A stretch of 13,782 bases of DNA from CAZTXD01 sp964617995 (lineage in GTDB: Bacteria; Actinomycetota; Acidimicrobiia; Spongiisociales; ZC4RG35), in NCBI GenBank assembly GCA_964617995.1, contig CAZTXD010000102.1, forward strand, positions 1 through 13,782. Direction: 5' to 3'. The translations under genes were made by a program, and so were the position numbers. Of this stretch, positions 6,916-13,782 are shown one piece after another. The notes beneath the pieces were generated by a model. It was not told where the DNA came from, searched no databases, and saw only the letters and a list, made by a program, of their open reading frames with translations. Numbering within the stretch: position 1 is the stretch's first letter; every line of letters begins with the position of its first letter.

Positions 6916-8862
6916 TCAGGCCTGGAGCCTTTGCCGCATCAGGTTGATGAGCCCTCCCGTAGCCACGATCTCCGCCTGGCGCGGGGACAGCTGGTGGCGA
7001 ACCCCGATCTCCTCGCCCGTTGTGCGGACGAGAGTCGTGCCGGCTCCTACGTCGAGCAGGCGTCGGATCCCATCGATGTGAATCACATCCGCTTGGTCGA
7101 GTCGAGCCCAGTCATCAGGGTCATCGAAGACGAGTGGGAGGACACCGAAATTGACCAGGTTCTGGAAGTGGATCCTGGCAAAGTCTCGTGCCAGTACGAT
7201 CCGCAGTCCCAGATGACGCGGGGCGAGGGCGGCATGTTCCCGACTCGACCCCTGGCCGTAGTTGCTCCCCCCAACGACGGCATGCCCACCGGTCTCCCGA
7301 ACCTCCATCGCCCGCTTCGGATAACTGTCGTCGATGATCTCGAAGACGAACTGGGAGATCCTCTCCACGTTGCTGCGATAGGGCAGGACGCGAGCTCCTG
7401 CCGGCATGATCTCGTCGGTGGAGATGTCGTCCCCGACCCTCAGCAGCACTGGGAGCGTGAGCTGGTCGGGCAACGGCTCGAAGTGAGGGATGCTCTTTAT
7501 GTTCGGGCCCTTGACCAGTGCGACCCGTCTCCCCTCGTCGGGTGGAAGTGGCGGGACGAACAGATCGTCGTCGATGATGGGCCGCGAAGGAGGATCGATG
7601 CGCGGATACTCCAGACCGAGGCTGCGGGGGTCGGTGATCCCCCCGGTCAGCGCCGAGGCCGTCGCCGTCTCCGGTGAGACCAGACACACCCTGTCCTCGG
7701 CGGCTCCGGAGCGTCCCGGGAAGTTGCGGGGAACGGTGCGGAGGCTGATCGTGTCGGTGGCCGGGGCCTGACCCATGCCGATACAGCCATTGCAGCCCGC
7801 TTGATGGAGTCTGGCCCCGGCCTCCACCAGGGACAGGATGTGTCCGTCGGCGATGAGATTGAGGAGGATCTGTCGGGAGGTCGGATTGATGTCGAATGAG
7901 ACATCGGCCGGTACCCGTCGCCCCCGCACCATCTCGGCAGCGATTGCGAAGTCTCGATACCCGGGATTGGCCGATGATCCTATGTACGCCTGGTGAATCT
8001 TCTCCCCGGCGACCTCGGTAACCCGTTCCACGTTGCCCGGGCTGGTCGGCATGGCGATCAGCGGCTCCAAGGCACTCAGGTCGATCTCTTCGTCCTCGTC
8101 ATAGGAAGCGTCCTCATCGGCACGGAGGTCGACCCAATCGCCCTCTCTCCGTTGCCCCACCAGGAACTCGCGCACCTTCTCATCCGAGGGGAACACCGTG
8201 GTGGTCGCCCCGAGCTCGGCACCCATGTTGGCGATCACATGTCGGTCCATCGCAGAGAGACTGCTCAGCCCCGGCCCGTGGTACTCGACGATCCTTCCGA
8301 TGCCGCCTCTCACGCCATGACGGCGAAGCATCTCCAGGATCACGTCCTTGGCGCTCACCCACTGGGGCAACTCGCCAACGAGACGGACCCCCCACACCTC
8401 CGGCATCGGGAAATAGAAAGGCTCTCCTGCCATCGCCATCGCCACCTCGAGGCCACCGGCTCCGATGGCCAGCATCCCGAGGGAGCCTGCCGCCGGCGTG
8501 TGGCTGTCGGAGCCGAGGAGGGTTTTGCCCGGAACACCCAGGCGCTCCATGTGCCTCGGATGACTCACCCCGTTGCCAGCCTGGCTGAACCAGATGCCGA
8601 AGCGGCGACAGGCACTGAGCAAGAAGCGATGGTCGTCCGGGTTCTTCGAGTCCTCCTGAATGAGGTTGTGATCGACGTATTGCGCCGACACCTCGGTCAT
8701 GACCCGATCCAGCTCCATGGCCTCCAGCTCGAGCATGACCATCGTCCCGGTGGCATCCTGGGTCAATGTCTGATCGACCCTGATGCCGATCTCCTCACCA
8801 GGGGTCATGCTTCCTTCCACGAGATGATCGGCTATCAGCTTGTGTGTCAGGGTGCCCGTCAT
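6916..8862 (-). CDS. Aconitate hydratase (Aquifex-type), Fe-S ligand variant
   Basis: This 648-residue enzyme of the aconitase family would interconvert citrate and isocitrate in the TCA cycle, in the cytoplasm. Family signatures are clear: DQTLTQDATGT (30-40), the GSDSHTP substrate motif (117-123), a GCNGCIGMGQAP Fe-S segment (C357, C360), and the C-terminal swivel domain with GDDISTDEIMPAG (477-489) and YGQGSSREHAAL (535-546), which holds the catalytic Ser/Arg. The length matches the short Aquifex-type group. One oddity: the segment that normally reads GSCTNSS around the third cluster Cys reads GSSANPG here, so Ser297 replaces that Cys. This may be a subfamily trait, or it may change the cluster or substrate. 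A homologous hydro-lyase substrate is possible. The ATG has GAGAGG 5 nt and GGAGG about 14 nt upstream, and is preceded by two overlapping micro-ORFs. Confidence 0.9.
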   Translation of the reverse strand: MTGTLTHKLIADHLVEGSMTPGEEIGIRVDQTLTQDATGTMVMLELEAMELDRVMTEVSAQYVDHNLIQEDSKNPDDHRFLLSACRRFGIWFSQAGNGVSHPRHMERLGVPGKTLLGSDSHTPAAGSLGMLAIGAGGLEVAMAMAGEPFYFPMPEVWGVRLVGELPQWVSAKDVILEMLRRHGVRGGIGRIVEYHGPGLSSLSAMDRHVIANMGAELGATTTVFPSDEKVREFLVGQRREGDWVDLRADEDASYDEDEEIDLSALEPLIAMPTSPGNVERVTEVAGEKIHQAYIGSSANPGYRDFAIAAEMVRGRRVPADVSFDINPTSRQILLNLIADGHILSLVEAGARLHQAGCNGCIGMGQAPATDTISLRTVPRNFPGRSGAAEDRVCLVSPETATASALTGGITDPRSLGLEYPRIDPPSRPIIDDDLFVPPLPPDEGRRVALVKGPNIKSIPHFEPLPDQLTLPVLLRVGDDISTDEIMPAGARVLPYRSNVERISQFVFEIIDDSYPKRAMEVRETGGHAVVGGSNYGQGSSREHAALAPRHLGLRIVLARDFARIHFQNLVNFGVLPLVFDDPDDWARLDQADVIHIDGIRRLLDVGAGTTLVRTTGEEIGVRHQLSPRQAEIVATGGLINLMRQRLQA

Positions 8863-8888
8863 GCCGGCCTCTCGCCCCTCCTCGTCAT
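8859..8888 (-). CDS. 9-codon micro-ORF overlapping the aconitase start
   Basis: The ORF reads MTRRGERPA. Its ATG overlaps the stop of the upstream 25-codon ORF (ATGA), and its own TGA overlaps the aconitase ATG (ATGA). The two junctions would let a ribosome pass from one frame to the next. The ORF is short enough to be chance, so this is a candidate only. Confidence 0.25.
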   Translation of the reverse strand: MTRRGERPA

Positions 8889-8962
8889 AGGTTCGAGTGG
8901 ATGTGGAATCGTCTTGTCGCGGGTAGGACCGGTGCCATAGTCACCAGCTCGACGAGAGGCAT
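8885..8962 (-). CDS. 25-codon leader ORF upstream of aconitase
   Basis: The ORF starts MPLVELVTM and ends IHSNL, with a GGAAAGGA ribosome-type site 7 nt before its ATG. Its TGA overlaps the start of the 9-codon ORF, which overlaps the aconitase start, giving a chain of two ATGA junctions. No stalling motif or codon run is obvious. If translated, it would couple aconitase expression to leader translation. Confidence is limited by length. Confidence 0.3.
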   Translation of the reverse strand: MPLVELVTMAPVLPATRRFHIHSNL

Positions 8963-9238
8963 CGAAGCGTCCTTTCCTCTCTCGCGATCGTATCGCATGT
9001 CAACAGGAGAACCCCCTACATCGACTTCATCGATGGCTGGACATCGAATCCATGACAGAAGTCAATCTACAGTCACCGCAACCCGACCTCGGCCCATCGG
9101 CTGCTCTTCGCCGGCCTGCCCGTTGCTCAATCGGGCAGAGCGTCTGACTATGGAGTGTCTCCCACCGGGCGCTGTGCTAGGTAGGGGAATCCCCGGTCAC
9201 GGACGAGCGTAAGGCTGGGTTCATCGGGTCACGTTGAC
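8963..9238. other. Intergenic region between monooxygenase and aconitase genes
   Basis: Together with the leader ORFs, the gap between the two genes is 376 bp. It holds the tRNA-like relic (9117-9171). It also has a minus-strand TTGACA (9003-8998) overlapping a TACGAT (8992-8987) that could belong to an aconitase promoter but is not spaced as one unit. A small inverted repeat GGTCA-CGT-TGACC (9227-9239) lies at the monooxygenase stop, and GGGGAATCCCC at 9184-9194 is another short palindrome. I see no supported longer gene on either strand. Confidence 0.45.
9117..9171 (+). pseudogene. Shortened tRNA-Arg-like relic
   Basis: Positions 9118-9154 match 32 of 37 bases of the intact tRNA-Arg(ACG) at 13686-13722, from the acceptor strand through the anticodon loop. 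The 3' strand of the anticodon arm and the normal T arm are missing. A 6-bp acceptor stem is still possible (9117-9122 with 9166-9171, one G-T pair), as is the 4-bp D stem (9125-9128 with 9138-9141). A 4-bp hairpin GGAG-TGT-CTCC (9152-9162) sits where the T arm would be. There is no encoded CCA. Most likely this is a deleted tRNA copy. The kept pairing leaves open a small structured RNA. Confidence 0.6.
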
Positions 9239-10312
9239 CTACCCGTGGCGGGCGGCGATGGCGTCCGCGATGCGGGCGGCGTCCCGTCCAACCCCATGGA
9301 TCTGCTCCGACGACTTCGAGTAGAGGAACTTGAGGCCGACGAAGAAGAGGCCCGGCTCGTCCCTGACGATGCCTCGTTCGTGCCTCGGCTCTACCGGACC
9401 GAGCACAGGAAGGTCGATCCACGAGAAGCCAGGGTGGAAACCGGTGCACCAGACCACGTTGGCGACGTCGAGGCGGCGCCCGTCCTCCAGTTGTGGTAGG
9501 CCATCGACCACCCCGGTGGTCCGCGGCACTTGCTCTACTCCTGCCGACGCCAGGTCCTTGGGCTTGACGCGGATCAGGGGATCACCGGCGAGCATCTTGG
9601 GGCGTGCCCTCCTCCCGATGGGGGTGCTGGTGGTGAGCACCCGATGGAAGATGACCCGACCCACGAACGGCATGAGTATCCGGGCGACGGCGCTGTCGGG
9701 CCGGAAGGGGAGAACTCCGAAGGGTCGTCCCGACAGCCACACCCGGTGGGTCTTGGACAGTTCGAGAGCGATCTCCGCCCCCGAGTTGCCCGCCCCGACC
9801 ACGAGGGCTTCCCCGTCAAGGAGTTGGCCGGGGTTGCGGTAGTCGGCGACGTGGAGCTGGACTATCCCGGGGTCGAGTTCGGAGGCGAACTCGGGCACCC
9901 GGGGTTGCTGCCACGAAGACATGGCCACCACTACGTTGTCGGCTTCGAAATACCGATCACCCGCCCTCGCCACGAACCGCTGCCCGTTCCGGGCGAGCCT
10001 TTCGACTTTGACCCCGGTCCGCATCGGCAGGTCGAACTCGTTGGCATAGGCTTCCAGGTAATCGGCGAACTCGTCTTTGGTGGCAAAGCCCCAGCGAGGT
10101 CCCGGATAGCGCTTGCCGGGCAGTCCGTTGAACAGGGCGGGGGTGAACAGACTCAGAGAGTCCCACCGGTTGCGCCAGGCGTCTCCTATCCGTGGGTGGG
10201 CGTCGACGATCAGGAACGGCAGCTCCCGCCTGGCGAGGTGATATCCAACCGCCAGGCCGGCCTGACCACCACCGATGACAAGGGTGTCCACTTTCTCGCT
10301 TCGCTCATTCAT
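9239..10312 (-). CDS. FAD-dependent monooxygenase-like oxidoreductase (CzcO/FMO type)
   Basis: This 357-residue cytoplasmic flavoprotein has an N-terminal FAD-binding Rossmann motif GGGQAG (14-19) and a second dinucleotide motif GAGNSG (173-178) for NAD(P)H. It also has an FMO-like HxxxY at 154-158, WCTGF (288-292) and a C-terminal LFFVGL (322-327). This layout fits the single-chain flavin monooxygenase / CzcO-like group, which oxidises soft nucleophiles or ketones. The substrate cannot be read from sequence. The ATG has AGGAG about 7 nt upstream. The gene follows the HD-GYP/LuxR gene on the same strand with a 117-bp gap containing a weak hairpin (10365-10380, stem CGTCCT, loop GACG). Co-transcription is possible but not shown. 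Confidence 0.85.
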   Translation of the reverse strand: MNERSEKVDTLVIGGGQAGLAVGYHLARRELPFLIVDAHPRIGDAWRNRWDSLSLFTPALFNGLPGKRYPGPRWGFATKDEFADYLEAYANEFDLPMRTGVKVERLARNGQRFVARAGDRYFEADNVVVAMSSWQQPRVPEFASELDPGIVQLHVADYRNPGQLLDGEALVVGAGNSGAEIALELSKTHRVWLSGRPFGVLPFRPDSAVARILMPFVGRVIFHRVLTTSTPIGRRARPKMLAGDPLIRVKPKDLASAGVEQVPRTTGVVDGLPQLEDGRRLDVANVVWCTGFHPGFSWIDLPVLGPVEPRHERGIVRDEPGLFFVGLKFLYSKSSEQIHGVGRDAARIADAIAARHG

Positions 10313-10429
10313 GTCGCTTCTCCTCGTCTCGACACCGAGCAGGTAGGTCGATGGATGCCTGCTTCGTCCTGACGAGGACGTTACGAAGGGTTGGCTTGGG
10401 GGGATACCCGGAGTTCTCCCCGTATCGCG

Positions 10430-12040
10430 CTATCCATGCGATCGTTGTGAGCCGGCGAGACTGGATCTCTGGAGTTCCCCCCACGACACCAGGCCGTGCT
10501 CCATGGCAAACAGCGTGGCTGCAGCCCGGGTCGACACTCCTATCTTCCGGTAGGCGTTCTGAATGTGACCGTCGGCAGTCTTGACCGATATGTCGAGAGC
10601 GCGGGCTATCTGCTTGGTCTGGAGACCGCGGGCGAGGAGACCGACCGTCTCGGCCTCCCGCTCGGTCAGCCCGGCCGGACGCTCCACCTGGGGGGCAGGC
10701 TGCCCGGCTGCCTCTACGACCGCCCGGACCATGTCCGGGTCCAGCCAGCCGGCGCTGGCCTCCCGGCCAAGCTCCTCGGCCGCCTCCTCCGGGGAGAGAG
10801 CGGCTCTGTGTGGCCTCGGCTCGGTCATGGCATGAAAGGCGTCGGCGGCGGCGAGGAGCCGGGCGGGGAGAGCCAGCGAGGCGGCCGTGACTTCCCGGTG
10901 GTACCCGCTTCCGTCCAGCCGTTCATGATGGGCGCAGGCGATCTCCGCCAGCGTGGTCAGCATCGGCGACCGTGATAGCACCCGCCCGGTGTGGTAGGTG
11001 TGGAGTCTGACCTCCTCCCACTCGCCGGCCGAGAGCGCCCCTGGCTTCTGCCAGATGCGGGCCTCGATCCCCACCCGTCCCAGGTCATGCAGGTGCGCCG
11101 CCCGTCTCAACCGTTCTACGTCGACCGGGTCGAGGCCGGACCGCTCAGCCGCGGACACCGCCAGCTTCGCCACCCCGGTCGAGTGTCCGGCTTGAAAAGG
11201 TGACACCAGGTCGGCGAAGTCGCCCATGACGGCCAGGGCGCGGTCGATCTCCTCTCCTTTCAGGCTCAACCAGGGTTGGGGCTCGGCGGCCAGGGTGGCT
11301 TCCCAGGCGGATTCAGGGTTGTCGGCGGCAGCCAGCACGTCCGCCGCCTGGACGGCGAATGCGTTGGCGATCTCGGGGTCGAACGCCTTGCCGGCCCGTT
11401 CCCGAATCACCTCGACGGCGTGGTCGTCACCGGCGACCAGGCGCTGGTAGGCGGCGTCCCTGGCCACGCCGGTGATGCGAATCGGGAGGGGAATCTCGTC
11501 GCCTGCGGCCCGGCCCAGGACTCCCTTGCCGTCCCATCGTTCGGTCAGGTACACGAAGAGCCGTTGAACGGCGGGTGGCAGTCCCAGCCTCTGGGCCATC
11601 GTCTCCGCCACATCGCATAGGGCCGCGAAATGGGGCTTGAAGAATCGAGCCGCCAGCGGTAGCCGTCGTCCGATCTCGTAGAGGCGCCGATGCGGCGGAA
11701 GGTCGGGAGCGGGAAGGGCGCTTACGACGCCGCCCAGCATCTGAGCAGCAGACCCAAACTGGACAGGCGTGATGCTGGCGGTCCTATCGCCGGCAAAGAT
11801 CCGGACGGCGATGTCGGCATCGGTGGTGCACCCCGTATACATGAGGAGAGAGCAGTAATAGACGTGCGACTCCGTCTCGGAGTCCACCCCGAGGAGGTCG
11901 GCCAGCCGCTGCGCCATCAAGGTGGCGTGCAGACCGTGCTCGAACGGGAAGCCCATCCCCAGGTCCGTCGCAAGACAACAGGCAGCGATCAACTCGGCGG
12001 CCCGGACCTGTTCGTGGCCGGTTGAGGCCCTCTCGTTCAC
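10430..12040 (-). CDS. Double HD-GYP-like phosphohydrolase with LuxR HTH
   Basis: This 536-residue protein has two HD-GYP-like halves and a C-terminal LuxR/GerE DNA-binding domain. In the first half (about 30-200) the HD position reads MY (M67-Y68, in LLMYTG) and the HHE-GYP region reads LTERWDGKGVLG (165-176), so it is degenerate. The second half (about 280-410) keeps H286, HDLGR (318-322), HHERLDGSGYH (371-381) and D400, so metal-dependent phosphodiester hydrolysis is plausible, although GYP is GYH and the usual Lys is Arg. The HTH lies at about 457-515 (LTEREAETVGLLARG, then a GHIQNAYRKIGV recognition helix). A cyclic-nucleotide-responsive transcription factor is a fair inference. The GTG start lacks a Shine-Dalgarno sequence, so it may be leaderless or start elsewhere. 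It follows the DUF4389 gene by 103 bp. Confidence 0.85.
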   Translation of the reverse strand: MNERASTGHEQVRAAELIAACCLATDLGMGFPFEHGLHATLMAQRLADLLGVDSETESHVYYCSLLMYTGCTTDADIAVRIFAGDRTASITPVQFGSAAQMLGGVVSALPAPDLPPHRRLYEIGRRLPLAARFFKPHFAALCDVAETMAQRLGLPPAVQRLFVYLTERWDGKGVLGRAAGDEIPLPIRITGVARDAAYQRLVAGDDHAVEVIRERAGKAFDPEIANAFAVQAADVLAAADNPESAWEATLAAEPQPWLSLKGEEIDRALAVMGDFADLVSPFQAGHSTGVAKLAVSAAERSGLDPVDVERLRRAAHLHDLGRVGIEARIWQKPGALSAGEWEEVRLHTYHTGRVLSRSPMLTTLAEIACAHHERLDGSGYHREVTAASLALPARLLAAADAFHAMTEPRPHRAALSPEEAAEELGREASAGWLDPDMVRAVVEAAGQPAPQVERPAGLTEREAETVGLLARGLQTKQIARALDISVKTADGHIQNAYRKIGVSTRAAATLFAMEHGLVSWGELQRSSLAGSQRSHG

Positions 12041-12143
12041 CCGACCAAGGGTAGAAGACGCAAGCCGGGGGGCGGCTCTCCGGCGAGGGACCTGGTGGTC
12101 GCCTTCGTTGTGTCTCCCTGGTCGCTGAACCGCTCTCGTCCCT

Positions 12144-12785
12144 TCATCCGAGGCTGAACGGCGGGTAACGGTCGGTGACCAGCAGAAAGGCGTAGGCCTG
12201 CACCCGGAGTCCCCATCTGCCCACCCCGACGACGTAGTCGAAGAGGCCCCGCGGATAGCGGCCGGTGAAGAGGATGGCGAACCAGGCCACGACGACTACC
12301 AAGACCGCTCCCACCACCAGCACGGCGAGAACGATGTAGTGGGGGATGGCCAACAGCCACTTCACCAGGGGCAGCCATCGGTTGAGGTCCCGTCCGACGT
12401 CGGGATAGTCGATCTCGAGGTGCACCGACTGCTCCTCGACGGTGGACGGATACCGGTCGGTGAGCAGCGCCAGGTAAGCACCGACCCGTGTCCCGAACCG
12501 GGTCAGTTCCCGGGCGAAGTCGAACCACCAGCGGGGATATCGGAGCCGGAAGACGATCATCAGCATCGTCGCCAAGAAGAGACCGCCGGTGATCCCCCCG
12601 CCAGACCGCCGCATTTCTTCGCCGGTTTCGGTGACCACGGTCTCGTTCCCGGTTGCAGTGAGCAGGCCGAGGACGATGAGGATCGGGATCGCCCAGATCA
12701 GCCTGAATACCGTCGTGAACCGGTCCAGCCTCTCGGGATACTCGATGTCCAGCCGAGCTGGATACGGCTCTGGTTGCGTTACCAC
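12144..12785 (-). CDS. DUF4389 membrane protein with internal duplication
   Basis: This 213-residue integral membrane protein has hydrophobic segments at about 24-44, 65-81 and 143-173. It is built from two similar modules (about 14-113 and 125-208). Each begins with a YP-containing strand and a helix with Pro, and ends in RYPR-x-x-FD...VxAYxxLLTDRYP-like sequence. That matches my memory of DUF4389, a family without an assigned function. I chose the GTG at 12785 because AGGAGG lies 6 nt upstream. An ATG at 13013 would add 76 residues with a composition unlike the family and no conserved features. The gene lies upstream of the HD-GYP/LuxR gene on the same strand. Confidence 0.85.
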   Translation of the reverse strand: MVTQPEPYPARLDIEYPERLDRFTTVFRLIWAIPILIVLGLLTATGNETVVTETGEEMRRSGGGITGGLFLATMLMIVFRLRYPRWWFDFARELTRFGTRVGAYLALLTDRYPSTVEEQSVHLEIDYPDVGRDLNRWLPLVKWLLAIPHYIVLAVLVVGAVLVVVVAWFAILFTGRYPRGLFDYVVGVGRWGLRVQAYAFLLVTDRYPPFSLG

Positions 12786-12791
12786 GGTGTA

Positions 12792-12797
12792 CCTCCT
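12792..12797 (-). promoter_or_regulatory. Ribosome binding site fixing the DUF4389 start
   Basis: AGGAGG on the minus strand lies 6 nt before the GTG at 12785. It decides this start over upstream in-frame candidates. Confidence 0.8.
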
Positions 12798-12931
12798 GTT
12801 GTGGTGGCGGTGTAGCCTCGGGGGCCAGGTCCTTGGCGGGGGGTCGAGAGCGACTGCATGCGTGTCATACGGCGCTGACGACCTTTCCTTCGACATGGCG
12901 TCCCCGCATGTGGGCGAGGGGTTCCCGGACC

Positions 12932-12989
12932 ACTTCTTACTATGTAAGTGGCACGGCGTAAGGTACTTCATACATCGTAAGGCTGTCAA
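12932..12989 (-). promoter_or_regulatory. Candidate promoter/operator with GTAAG repeats
   Basis: A perfect TTGACA lies on the minus strand (12989-12984), with TACCTT 18 bp downstream as a weak -10. On the plus strand GTAAG occurs three times (12944, 12958, 12977). The first forms a palindrome CTTAC-TAT-GTAAG (12936-12948). A 17-bp imperfect direct repeat, 13 of 17 identical, starts at 12932 and 12965. The palindrome looks like a TetR-type operator and faces the TetR-like remnant at 13046. The remaining user would be the DUF4389 gene, with a 5' leader of roughly 170 nt. Confidence 0.4.
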
Positions 12990-13045
12990 GACCTGAGGGG
13001 GCGTGGAAGCCACCTTTATGCGGCAAGATGGGGAGCGAGTCTCGT

Positions 13046-13598
13046 ATGCCCTTGACGAAGGACCGGGTGGTTCGAGCCGCGGTCACCGTTGGAGATCCCA
13101 GTCGACCCGAACTACCGCTGGCTGGGGTGGACCGCTTCCCCCCGAGGAGGTTCAGGCACGGGTGGAGCCGACTCGGTGCACACCGAGCTGCCGCCGCCGG
13201 AGTGGGCAGGGCTCTGATCGAAACACTCCTTCCCGAGGGCTCGGAAGTAGAGCTGGCGAACGAGCTCGCCGCCATGATCGCCGACTTTCATCCGGCCGCC
13301 ACGAGACCGGTCCTCCGGGCCCTTGTCGAGGCCGACCTCAGCGACATGCTCCCCGAGGTCGACGTCCCGACTCTCCTGCTGTGCGGTGAGCTGGACTGCG
13401 GTCTACCCACGAGGTCTGGGAGCCCGTTCACGAAGGGATCCCGCACTTCACGCTGGTCGATATCCCCGAAGGGGCCACATGGTGGACATGCAGGTGGCCG
13501 AGCGCTGCAACGCAGAGATCCGAGCCCTTCTGCGACAGTCGAGAGAAGTCCGAACCTGTCGAGTGGGCAGGGCTTCGAACTCATTGGCAAGCACCTAG
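13046..13598 (+). pseudogene. Decayed TetR start fused to a frameshifted alpha/beta-hydrolase
   Basis: Positions 13046-13096 read MPLTKDRVVRAAVTVGD, like the first helix of TetR regulators, then the similarity stops. Hydrolase-like pieces follow in changing frames: AGWGGPLPPEEVQARVE (13117-13167), VHTELPPPEWAG (13176-13211), then a longer piece from 13211 to 13396 with MIADFHP and VPTLLLCGELD, then RSTHEVWEPVHEGIPHF and onward (13399-13476), then GHMVDMQVAERCNAEIRALL (from 13473, ending at TAG 13598). The GELD Asp and GHM His fit the acid and histidine of an alpha/beta-hydrolase triad. The N-terminal half with the nucleophile Ser is gone. At least four frame breaks separate the pieces, so a working product is very unlikely. 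An open frame 13028-13624 crosses this region but does not follow the family. Confidence 0.65.
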
Positions 13599-13683
13599 GA
13601 GTGATGCTCGGGCAGGCCGCCTAACATGTCATTGAGCAGGCTGGGGCTTCCCAGAGAACCCCTGTGACAAGTGAAGAATTCTT

Positions 13684-13757
<74 letters not shown>

Positions 13758-13782
13758 CTGCGAAAGGCCTGGTAGATGGCCA

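Noticed and set aside
6900..6931. Direct repeat CCTGGAGCC near the aconitase stop as a regulatory site
   Set aside because: Part of it is coding and there is no hairpin or phasing; a short repeat is expected by chance in GC-rich DNA.
7993..8940. 315-codon plus-strand frame opposite aconitase
   Set aside because: Its His/Arg-rich, unstructured sequence arises from the reverse of the aconitase codons. No start signal or family match.
9028..9047. CATCGA repeats upstream of aconitase as an operator
   Set aside because: Short, irregularly spaced and common in this base composition.
8844..9212. Plus-strand frame crossing the aconitase upstream region and the tRNA relic
   Set aside because: It overlaps RNA-like structure and control DNA and has no protein-family features.
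10365..10380. CGTCCT-GACG-AGGACG hairpin as a terminator of the HD-GYP gene
   Set aside because: Only a 6-bp stem with no U-tract on the minus strand; not enough to call a terminator.
12037..12528. Minus-strand frame overlapping the DUF4389 gene end
   Set aside because: Out-of-frame shadow of a well-supported gene, with low-complexity Arg/Pro-rich composition.
12786..13013. N-terminal extension of the DUF4389 protein from ATG 13013
   Set aside because: It would run over the candidate promoter and repeats. The GTG at 12785 has a perfect ribosome site and starts at the family-like sequence.

Overview
The window is GC-rich. Its gene set points to an actinobacterium (Actinomycetota): a SARP/AfsR-type BTAD regulator, LuxR-type regulators, an HD-GYP/LuxR fusion, a DUF4389 membrane protein, GTG starts with strong AGGAGG ribosome sites, and a tRNA-Arg(ACG). 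I cannot fix the class or genus. It looks like chromosomal housekeeping and regulatory DNA with one decayed patch at the right end. I see no CRISPR array, integrase, transposase or toxin-antitoxin pair.

Layout, left to right. (a) 112-2196, minus strand: a membrane-anchored LuxR-type regulator, a short intergenic region holding repeated CCGGTAG half-sites, and a secreted HYR/PxKF repeat protein closed by a 16-bp perfect hairpin. (b) 2486-6265, minus strand: a 1259-residue regulator made of a winged helix, BTAD, a degenerate class III cyclase domain, an AAA ATPase and a TPR-like tail. (c) 6266-6458: a divergent control region with an 11-bp tandem direct repeat and a 15-codon leader ORF whose stop overlaps the start of the next gene. 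(d) 6459-6857, plus strand: a small ABM-like alpha+beta-barrel protein. (e) 6916-8862, minus strand: an Aquifex-type aconitase with Ser where one Fe-S ligand Cys is normally found, preceded by two chained micro-ORFs. (f) 8863-9238: intergenic, with a shortened tRNA-Arg-like relic. (g) 9239-12785, minus strand: an FAD-dependent monooxygenase, an HD-GYP/LuxR regulator and a DUF4389 membrane protein. (h) 12786-13625: a candidate promoter with GTAAG repeats, then a composite pseudogene (TetR start plus a multiply frameshifted alpha/beta-hydrolase). (i) 13684-13757: intact tRNA-Arg(ACG).

Functionally the region is dominated by signal-responsive regulators placed beside metabolic or envelope genes. 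Two local pairings look most meaningful. One is the membrane LuxR protein beside the HYR/PxKF secreted protein, with an operator-like repeat between them. The other is the SARP-type regulator divergent from the ABM-like gene, with an 11-bp-period repeat between them of the kind OmpR-type winged helices bind. The tRNA relic and the intact tRNA-Arg lie in the same orientation about 4.6 kb apart and bracket regions (g)-(h). They may mark an old rearrangement. Nothing here is an obvious new defence or mobile system; the best leads are regulatory (leader ORFs, operators, tRNA-like RNA) plus two enzyme-like domains with altered key residues.
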